A DNA stretch of 64,000 nt from Prosapia bicincta. Lineage: Eukaryota; Arthropoda; Insecta; Hemiptera; Cercopidae. This document shows, piece after piece, positions 23,410-64,000 of the stretch. The stretch covers positions 66,122,240 through 66,186,239 of the forward strand of contig JBAIZL010000004.1 in NCBI GenBank assembly GCA_036971475.1, in the 5' to 3' direction. Below the pieces are notes generated by a model that ran no database searches, had not been told where the DNA came from, and saw nothing but the letters and a program-made list of their open reading frames with translations. Within the stretch, counting starts at the first letter, position 1. Each line of letters begins with the position of its first letter. The position numbers were made by a program, and so were the translations under genes.

Positions 23410-24245
23410 TCATTAAATTTGATGAGTTTTAAGTTGCATGAAACCAAAACTGTTGAGTTGAACAAAATACCGATATTACACAGTTCTTCCCTCTAAAACA
23501 ATGGCCAGTAGCTTCTCCTCAAATTCTATTGGACCTTGCAGTTCTCGGTATTAAAGGCTCTGCATTATGAATTGGGTAAAGGATGATATAGATTTATTTC
23601 TAAGGTTTCAAAAATATTTTGTTGTTCATAATGAACAGGTTGTTAATCTCTTATTACAATATAAATTACTTGCGATCAGACATTCTATTATTAAAAGTTG
23701 TTAAAATTATTGACTTACACTTGGAGGTAACGTTTTTGTCCAACGACTTCTTCAACCTCGGTTTCTGCCACTAGGATCAATGCAGTTGTATTTCCTGGTT
23801 CCAATTCTTGAAAATTAGAAGTAATATGATCGTAAAGAGTGTGTGATCTGCATCATGTTTGTTCATTTAGAATGTCATTTTTAAATGTGTTGCTATGTCT
23901 GTATATTTCATATTGTTCCAATGTGTGGCCTTTGTTGCATGTGTGGAGGATTATATTAATAGAATGTCTGTTTGCAAGTAATTTTATATTGTTATAAATG
24001 ATTAACAACCAGTTCGTTATGAACCACAAATTTCTAAAACCTTAAAAATATATTGATATTATTCTTTATCCAATTCATATTGCAGAGCCTCTGATACCAA
24101 GAACAGCAAGGTCAAACAGAATTTGAGGTGGAGCTACTGTCCATCATTCTGAAGCTAAGAACTGTGTAATAGCGGTATTTTGTTCATATCAACAGCTTTA
24201 TTTTGATCGAACTTTAAAACTCAACAATCATCAATGCCTTTGAAT
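23410..24245. repeat. PLE-D foldback: inverted arms around a PLE C-terminal fragment
   Basis: Arms 23,425-23,650 and 24,005-24,240 are diverged inverted copies (TTGGACCTTGCAGTTCTCGG against its GACCTTGCTGTTCTTGG-type complement, then the TAACAACC-AGTTCGTTATGAA block). The centre, 23,690-23,960, on the - strand ends in a PLE endonuclease tail (HTLEQYEIYRHSNT, about 23,900-23,935) followed by a repeat shared with 40,860-41,050 (TGACTTACACTTGGAGG). On the - strand this reads GAGGUUGAAGAAGUC...GACAAAAACGUUACCUC, a hammerhead whose core is mutated. Confidence 0.7.
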
Positions 24246-24599
24246 CATTTACAAACTGATGCAGATTCAAATTAGTAATGTATAAGGTATAGAGGTTTAA
24301 AGAATCATTTCATGGAACCATGGAAAGAACCATTTCAATAATATTAGTTTTAATTTTATTTTATAAGCATATTTTTAATTAAAATAAACATATTTATTAT
24401 TCATATTTGTAATTTTCAAACATTAAATTTACAATATGTTCATTCAATTATATGAAGAAGCTTAATGTAACTCAGTTGAATGAAACGTACGGGAAATGCT
24501 TATTAAATCCAAACAATATAAAAGTTTTTTTATATTAGCTTACTATAGTAATAATCCTGTCATCTTCATAATATTGACATACATATAGAAAACCCCTGT

Positions 24600-24666
24600 A
24601 AATGCACGCACGCACGCACACACACACGCACGCACGCACACACACACGCACACACACACACACACA
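24600..24666 (+). repeat. (CA)n/(CGCA)n microsatellite
   Basis: Alternating CACGCA and CACACA units. The 66-residue open frame across it on the - strand is low-complexity and not a gene. Confidence 0.95.
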
Positions 24667-24744
24667 ATGTATAATCACTATGGCATGTTCTGATGTAACA
24701 GGACAGTTGTACAGTCTATTTCTTTCTTCCATCAAATTGTGTCA

Positions 24745-25015
24745 ATCGCCTAACAGTGAAAACGTATTTTGAGGCCAAACACACTTATACAACAAAAATG
24801 GCATATACAAGTTTCAGTGCAAATTTTGCCTAGCTTTATACAAAGGTATAAATACAGACTGTTTAAAAATAATGTATGGCAAGATACATCATATTAGAGA
24901 GAACAGACAATCATACAATACATCAGCTAACAATATTATCAAATATTTTGCTGATTGTTATACCATAAAAGCAATTAAACAATTATTGTAATTATTAGAC
25001 AACTCATCCCACATT
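24745..25015 (+). pseudogene. PLE-B GIY-YIG endonuclease fragment
   Basis: Reads KNGIYKFQCKFCLALYKGIN at about 24,797-24,856, then NTDCLKIMYGKIHHIRENRQ and FADCYTIKAIKQL. This matches, in order, the C-terminal endonuclease of the PLE at 50,485-51,354 (VIYQLQCKLCSAQYIGLT, DCYTTKIIKSL). The YIG is changed to YKG. It is an isolated fragment in the intergenic region. Confidence 0.7.
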
Positions 25016-25739
25016 GTAACCTCTCAAAGTTTAGATGGAAATTGCCATTACACTCAGTAATGTAGATAATCTGGGGAACCACCGAACCACAAACAACATC
25101 ATTCTCTTCCTCCTAACAAAGTAAGAGTATTGTGTGTGGGGGGGGGGGGGTGTGTGAAAGAGCTCTCTCAGTGTCACACGTTAATAAACTGGTGAGCGAA
25201 GATGAATCAGTTAATGTCCTATATTTTAAAAACATAGATCTATCCGTGACTAATATTAATTGCTTATTCTTGTCCTTATCCAAATTGGCTATTTCCAAAA
25301 AACTTTCGAATGTTTCAGTATGTTTTCCTTGATATTTCTATATTATAAAAATCGTCAGAATTATCACCAAGGTAAGGCAGGTAGTTCCCTGTCTAATCGA
25401 ATAAACCTACAATTAGCTTTGAGCTCTACCACAAATAAACTATGCATATAATTATATAGTATATATTAACCAATATAATAAAATTATAAAATAAACAATA
25501 TGTTTGGGTGTGTGTTTGTATGTAATTTTAAAATATTTTTTATAAACTTTTATAAACAATAAAGTTTTATTGTTAACCACTTTAAAACAGCTGATTATTT
25601 ATTATTCAATTAACTTATTGGATGAACTGAAATAAAAAAACCTAATATTTAGCCAAACTTGACCAAAATTCAAAACATCATAAATAATTCATTAAATTAT
25701 AGAATGTCTTATTATATTCGGAGTGTAATTCTCTTAGAA

Positions 25740-26240
25740 GAAAAATGGAAGGCAAGGAAAAGGAGTCAAAACAAAAGGAAATTTGATAGCCAGGAAGCAT
25801 CTGAAAATAACCATCAGTGACAGTAAGAGAGAGAAATGGGAAGAATTGAGAAATGAGGTGGAGACAGATCCGTGTGGATTAGGATACTCAGTATTCATTA
25901 GTTACCCAAGGTCAGAAAACATAAAACATGGTAGCAGGTTAGGTAACAGCCGCCATCGTCCCAACAGATCCTTTGGTACTGGAGAAATAGCGGATCAGAG
26001 GGCAGACGTGAGCTTGGCCAAAACAGATGATAAAAGAGGTAAGGTCCAAAACTTTTTTCTAATAGTAGAAATGATAGGAGGGAAAATATACACACTAGAC
26101 CTGAATCTAATCAGTAAATTGATACCATAGATGAAGAGTAACCACAGAGAGGACAGACAATTAACCTAGACAATGAACCTATCTGGTCACAGATACCTCA
26201 GGAGTTACCTGAGTCAATTGAAAAAAGTGAATAACTCAGA
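25740..26240 (+). pseudogene. Non-LTR retrotransposon pol fragment
   Basis: The frame ARKHLKITISDSKREKWEEL, then RNEVETDPCGLGYSVFI, resembles the segment between endonuclease and RT in R1/Jockey-like LINEs (the SKR-WEEL-EVD-DPWGLGYK pattern). A later WSQIPQELPESIEKS at about 26,190-26,230 may continue it. No RT core is visible downstream. Fragmentary. Confidence 0.5.
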
Positions 26241-26789
26241 ATGTTTATTGCAGATATGAAACGGATAATGTATGATATATGATTTACATTTGAGATCAAT
26301 GGGCAACATTGCAGATGACTTTGAGATCAGACATATAACTCCAGAGAAAAACGTGGACAGAATGATTTCTAAGAAACAGGTCTTGAATCGTGTTAAGGAC
26401 TTCATAACCAATGTTGTAGGATCAAAAAAATAGATTTAAAAAATTCAAGTGATTTATTAAGACAGAGGATCTCTTCAGGCCTTATGATAGGGTTCTATCT
26501 CAAAGTGATGCTGTAATGGAATCAAACCCAGATGGAATAAAATGGGGTGGTTCTAGTGGATTGGAGTCCCACACTGTCACTGGTACAGGCCAATAGTTAA
26601 GCATTCCGCTTTCCCACCTCTCATTAAAAAAACCATAGAATGTTTACAAAAATTCACCTCATGAAGCCTATAATCCATGACATTCAGTGAAATTTCTAAG
26701 TTTAATCTTTGTAAAATTACAACTTCACCAAACCTACAATAAAGTGAGTTCTTTAAAACCTAATTAAGATAAAACAGTTTTTACTGGAC

Positions 26790-27110
26790 GAGTGTCCAGG
26801 TTTACTGCAAGGATGTGTTGCTGACCTGGATGACATCGACAATAAATTCTAAATCGGACAAACAGCCAGATGTTTTCAACAAAGATTCAACTAATCTTTT
26901 ATTAACCTTGTAATTGAAATACACCACAGTTAGTGACAAATCAACCGATTTAGAAATGCTTCAATAAGAAAACTACCACATTTCAACACTAGAACAAGAA
27001 GACATTTACAAACATATCAAAACAGAAAATAAACATATTACATTAACAAACCCTCGCACTCTTTGACCACATTATGAAACTACCTTTGAACATTATTACG
27101 CCTTTAAAAT
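26790..27110 (+). pseudogene. PLE GIY-YIG endonuclease fragment
   Basis: Reads DIDNKF-stop-IGQTARCFQQRFN at about 26,838-26,895, equivalent to CNKFYIGQTGRSF in other PLEs, then HISTLEQEDIYKHIKTENKH at about 26,980-27,035, the usual PLE C-terminus. Several stops. Family not determined; the phrase TTTTTGTATTGTGGTTAGTGGG at about 27,340 is shared with 18,234. Confidence 0.6.
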
Positions 27111-27912
27111 CACTGGTATCCAGTTCAGCAGTACACATCCTGGAAGCTTACCTACATGATGATGAGTGCTTAAGCCAGCTAAAAACCTTTTAATAAGTTT
27201 TAAAAAATTTAAATTATTTATAAGTTTGGTGAAGTAAGTCATATTACAAGGTTTGAACTTAAAATGTTGAATTAATACATTTGTTGAGCACTGTAGACTA
27301 ATTTTTTAACTAGATGAATACTGAGTAATTATAATACAATTTTTGTATTGTGGTTAGTGGGTTTTATTCATTTAGTTTAAAATTTTAAAGTTGATATTTG
27401 TTTCATGTTGTAATTTACAATATTGACAAATAGTTATTATTTTAATTTCAACCTTAAGTAGGTTTTGCAAAACTATAAAAAAAACTGATATTACTTGTAA
27501 ACAAAGTTGAGCGAATTTTTTACAAAAATCCCCTGGCACTTTCAATGTATCACGAAAGTCTATACAAATTTAAAAAACAAGGGTAAAAGTGTTAAATAAA
27601 TGGAGCAACCATTTTAAAATACCAAACACTTTAGAGAAAGACAGTTTTTAATGATCTAAAAACCAAGAACCTTACTTAGTTCTCTTATACCTCAACCAAT
27701 AACAGCTTGACCCCAAACTATAAACAAATGTATGCAGCCTAGATTAATATTATATAAAGGAATTAGATTATGCACTATTTATGCATATTTCTAAACTAAA
27801 TTAATAAAATTATTGAACGAATTATTTAACTTGTAGGGAGTAAGTTCATATTTGCTGATAATATGTAGGACTGGGTATTGTAGGACCAGGTGATTAGTTA
27901 TATACATACATA

Positions 27913-27971
<59 letters not shown>

Positions 27972-27979
27972 CTTGTTGC
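27110..27979. other. 3' flank of the GH1 gene
   Basis: AT-rich with no coding exon; a (TA)n run at 27,912-27,967 ends just before the GH1 stop codon. The poly(A) signal on the - strand was not pinned down. Confidence 0.4.
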
Positions 27980-61167
<33,188 letters not shown>

Positions 61168-61425
61168 CTAAAAGCACACAAAAGTATTTCATATTTAAAA
61201 AATACAAAAAATCTACTATTATTCTCCTCATTGATTTAATGTCCAATCAGCAAAACCTTTTACGTCTAATTTTATGTTAAATAATTTAGTACATTACATT
61301 AACTAATTATATGTAAAACATTTTGTTTCATATCTTAAGACTGTCATAGTTGTAGAAGTAATTGTATCTTGTGGGGTAACAACATTCCTAACTAACACGA
61401 ATTCAAAGTAAATAAGTATCCATTT

Positions 61426-61625
61426 TTGTGTTCGTGTTTACATTTGAAGAGTTACAAGTACTTTCGTGCAGTTGAAGTTGGTGCCAGAGGGCTGACCGCC
61501 AAATCATTATACAGATCTTTGAAAGAACTTGGTTTTGAAGGAACATTATCTCTCTGCAGGCTTCAAAAAGACTGCACTTGGAGGACCTGGCTCAGAAGAT
61601 CTGAAAATTTGATTCTGTGAGCGGA
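61426..61625 (+). pseudogene. LINE C-terminal fragment
   Basis: VEVGARGLTAKSLYRSLKEL then GFEG and WRTWLRRSENLIL resemble the VEVGCRGF-SL-LG...WLWxRR tail of non-LTR reverse transcriptases (CR1/R2-like). It ends at TGA 61,618. No RT core upstream; probably a 5'-truncated insertion. Confidence 0.6.
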
Positions 61626-61774
61626 CATTTGTGCACATAAAAGACCTGTAACCCTCCTAGCCAAGCCTGAGTGGCAAGGATGAGAAATATACTAGTGAGC
61701 CTCACAGTGTGAGGTAGTGTTTTACTCTGTGTTCTACTCTATTACTTAAATATATATTTCTTAAAAATTTCAAT

Positions 61775-62929
61775 CAGTGGCAGACTTTGCCATGGTGCCG
61801 TCCGTAGGCACAATTCGGCCAGCCGCCCCTTTGCGCCCCGTTCGCAAATTTATTGGAAACGTCGCAACGTAATATAATACTTTTAATTTTTCACCATACG
61901 AATCCGTTTTCATGCCTGTTCAAAGAAATGCATAATAAAAAAATAATTAACTTTTAATAATGATGCGCTTTGAGATTAAAAAATATGTTGGTATTCATGC
62001 AATAATGCATTTTACGTTTAAATTAATTACCGATTACCATGCCGACCATAGTTTACTGTCCTAATGCAATATTAATAAATGTAAAGTACATATTAAATAA
62101 TAATGTATAATAATATACTATATATTGGGCTCTGTATTTTAATGAAATATATTTTGAAAATATACATACATTACTTCACTTTCATATTTGTTGGTGAAGA
62201 CAATTGAAAATAAGGACACTTTTGAGATTAGAAAGTGTTATTTATTACACACAAGATTAAGAAGTAATATTTTCAGCCTCTTAGTATTAACAAGAGCAAT
62301 TAACATATATTTTTACTTTTTTGGATAATAGTTTATAATGAAAACATTGTGTAAAAATTAGATTTAAACTTTCTAAGTGGAATATGGTGGTTTAAGGTTT
62401 AATATTTATATAAATATTGCAGAAACAAAACTTGTAGCCTATGTATGACTAAAAACATTTATTCTTACATTAAATGTTTACGTCTTGCTTTGTTAATAGA
62501 AAATTCTTCTATTAATTGTTCGAAAGAAAAGTCTTTGGCGTTAAGGATATCAGCTTCAATATTGAGAATTGTAAGAGAATTAAATTTGTCTTCTTTGAGG
62601 GTAGAACGTAGATATGACTTGATTCTCTTCAGGGACGAAAATGACCTTTCTGCAGAGCAGTTGCTAACCGCAGTACACAAATACATTCTCAAAGCTATAT
62701 CTATGTTAGGAAATGTATCCTGCAAGTTGTCTTCTCTGAGAAACTTGCTCATAGAAAGAGATATGCATGTCAAATTATTGAACTTGATCAAGTTTGAAAA
62801 ATGTACACACTCACTTCCAAAGTATGACTACAGATCACTACTGTAAAGGTTTTGCAGTTTTGCTCATCCGCCTGCCGCCCCCTCGAGGCTGCGCCCATAG
62901 ACACGCGCCTAATGGGAAGTCCGCCACTG
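61775..62929 (-). mobile_element. hAT transposon, internally deleted, with 8-bp target duplication
   Basis: Terminal inverted repeats CAGTGGC(A/G)GACTT at both ends, and the 8-bp direct repeat ATTTCAAT immediately outside (61,767-61,774 and 62,930-62,937), exactly the hAT signature. Inside, the - strand frame 62,791-62,465 gives the C-terminal hAT dimerisation domain: FPNIDIALRMYLCTAVSNCS, AERSFSSLKRIKSYLRSTLK and NSLTILNIEADI. The N-terminal BED finger and catalytic core are missing, so it is non-autonomous. GC-rich ends. Confidence 0.95.
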
Positions 62930-62939
62930 ATTTCAATAC

Positions 62940-64000
62940 AATTTACTATAAGTTACTTACTAGTATGTACATTTACCCTGTACAGTAATGTAATTTTATT
63001 TACTTTGCATTAAAAATCCAAATTTGATTTGTCATATCAAATTTTGGGATTCTTACTTTACAGAATTTGTGAGGAAAAGTGAATGATAACCATTTTAGTA
63101 CTTTCTATTTGATTCTGTAAATAGTTTTAAAAAGGCAAAACAGAGAGTTATAAGGGAAACTATGAAGTTAGATATGTACTCTAACAGTTCCGAGACAAAA
63201 ATATGATTCCTTGGACACACTGAGTGATTTAGTTGATTACAGATAATTCCCTCTGCCCTGTGACATTTGAAAGTATATTTGAATAATTTGAAAATAATTG
63301 GTGTCTCAAATGTTTTTGTATTTTCCACTTCATCCTGAAAAAAACACCGGATGTATAATCCCTATTTCAATTCAGAATAAAAATTTCCATCTATTGAAAA
63401 TTAACTACCTTGTAATTCAATGTTGACAATTTTGTTTCTATCATTACCATTACTTGAAGTTTGGTTGAAGTGTAAAAAAACATTTTTAGCAGACTCAACA
63501 TAGAGTCCAGTCTAAGACTAAAATTATCCAGTTTTGATCAAAACATAAAGAGGTTCACATCTGAAATCCAGCATTAGCCATCTAATTAAGTAGTTATTGG
63601 ACTTATATAATATTAGGCCTAACTTGTAAGATATTTTTTCAAAATTTTTCATTTAGAACCTAAAAATCACCTTTTGTTTTATAAAATTGTGATCAACCAC
63701 TTTGTTTTTTATATTTAAAATGTAAAAAGTAATTCCTATATTTTTTTTTAGTACTCGTACAAGATAAATAAAGATGAAATAAATTTTTAGATCAATAAGA
63801 TACGAAATAAAAATCATTTCAGAAACAAAATTGGCCAAGCCATTTTTTTTTAATGAGAAAAGAGATGAAAACATTAAAAACATAAAACCAAGGGACATAA
63901 AACTTGCTTGTCACAACTTACCATAATTAAACAGGACAGGTAAAAGGGTAGAGTAAACAAGCAATATTAATTAAATAAAGGCCAACTAATTAAAACAATT
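62940..64000. other. Right edge, no gene recognised
   Basis: AT-rich. Upstream GH1 exons (signal peptide and YQIEG region) were looked for on the - strand and not found. The only splice-like signal is a possible donor ATTATG|GTAAGT at about 63,925 (-), after a hydrophobic frame (LFTLPFYLSC), too weak to call. Confidence 0.35.

Noticed and set aside
24535..24735. Cys/Val-rich - strand frame
   Set aside because: Translation of the CA/CGCA microsatellite.

Overview
The window is AT-rich animal nuclear DNA, almost certainly from an insect. It holds a Rebers-Riddiford cuticle protein gene, a digestive-type family 1 glycosidase gene, spliced introns with GT-AG ends (one GC-AG), and many decayed animal transposons. 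Large repeat-filled introns suggest a big genome. I cannot name the order; a hemipteran or other hemimetabolous insect is only a guess. There is no operon structure, CRISPR array, tRNA or rRNA that I can see.

Two host genes can be rebuilt exon by exon. A chitin-binding cuticle protein gene lies on the + strand: exons 4185-4277, 12743-12935, 16383-16553 and 21640-21764, with stop TAA at 21762. A GH1 beta-glucosidase/myrosinase-like gene lies on the - strand: ten exons from 61167 down to 27980, 453 residues in the window, both catalytic glutamates present, and the N-terminal 40-50 residues missing. The genes converge, their 3' ends about 6.2 kb apart. Nearly all introns are expanded by mobile elements.

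Mobile DNA, left to right: piggyBac transposase relic (0.47-2.8 kb); 187-bp tandem array (4.35-5.1 kb); nearly complete two-ORF non-LTR retrotransposon with a 15-bp target duplication (6.26-11.94 kb); Penelope-like element (PLE) body with RT and GIY-YIG (14.8-16.2 kb); many PLE-derived foldbacks; two internally deleted piggyBac copies in opposite orientation (28.9-31.9 kb); PLE inverted pair (33.2-34.6 kb); two Tc1/mariner-type elements (37-38.3 and 42-43 kb); LINE relics (25.7, 36.2, 45.1-46.2, 61.4 kb); degraded mariner (47.6-48.2 kb); 2.8-kb PLE foldback (50-52.7 kb); a Tc1-like relic split by a PLE insertion and followed by a second mariner copy (53.2-55.2 kb); Tigger/jerky-type element (58.66-60.37 kb); and an internally deleted hAT element with a perfect 8-bp duplication (61.78-62.93 kb).

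The most interesting signal is small self-cleaving RNA folds in the foldback elements. Three repeat families carry canonical hammerhead ribozyme cores (CUGAUGA ... GAA) with complementary stems I, II and a minimal palindromic stem III: 33.3/34.5/54.1 kb, 39.8 kb, and 43.9/44.0 kb. A fourth family (6.1, 14.5, 18.0, 45.0 kb) and the PLE ends at 22.5/50.06/52.6 kb keep the architecture but read UUGACAA in the core. There the C3-G8 pair of a normal hammerhead would be a covarying U3-A8 pair, which is worth testing as a natural core variant.
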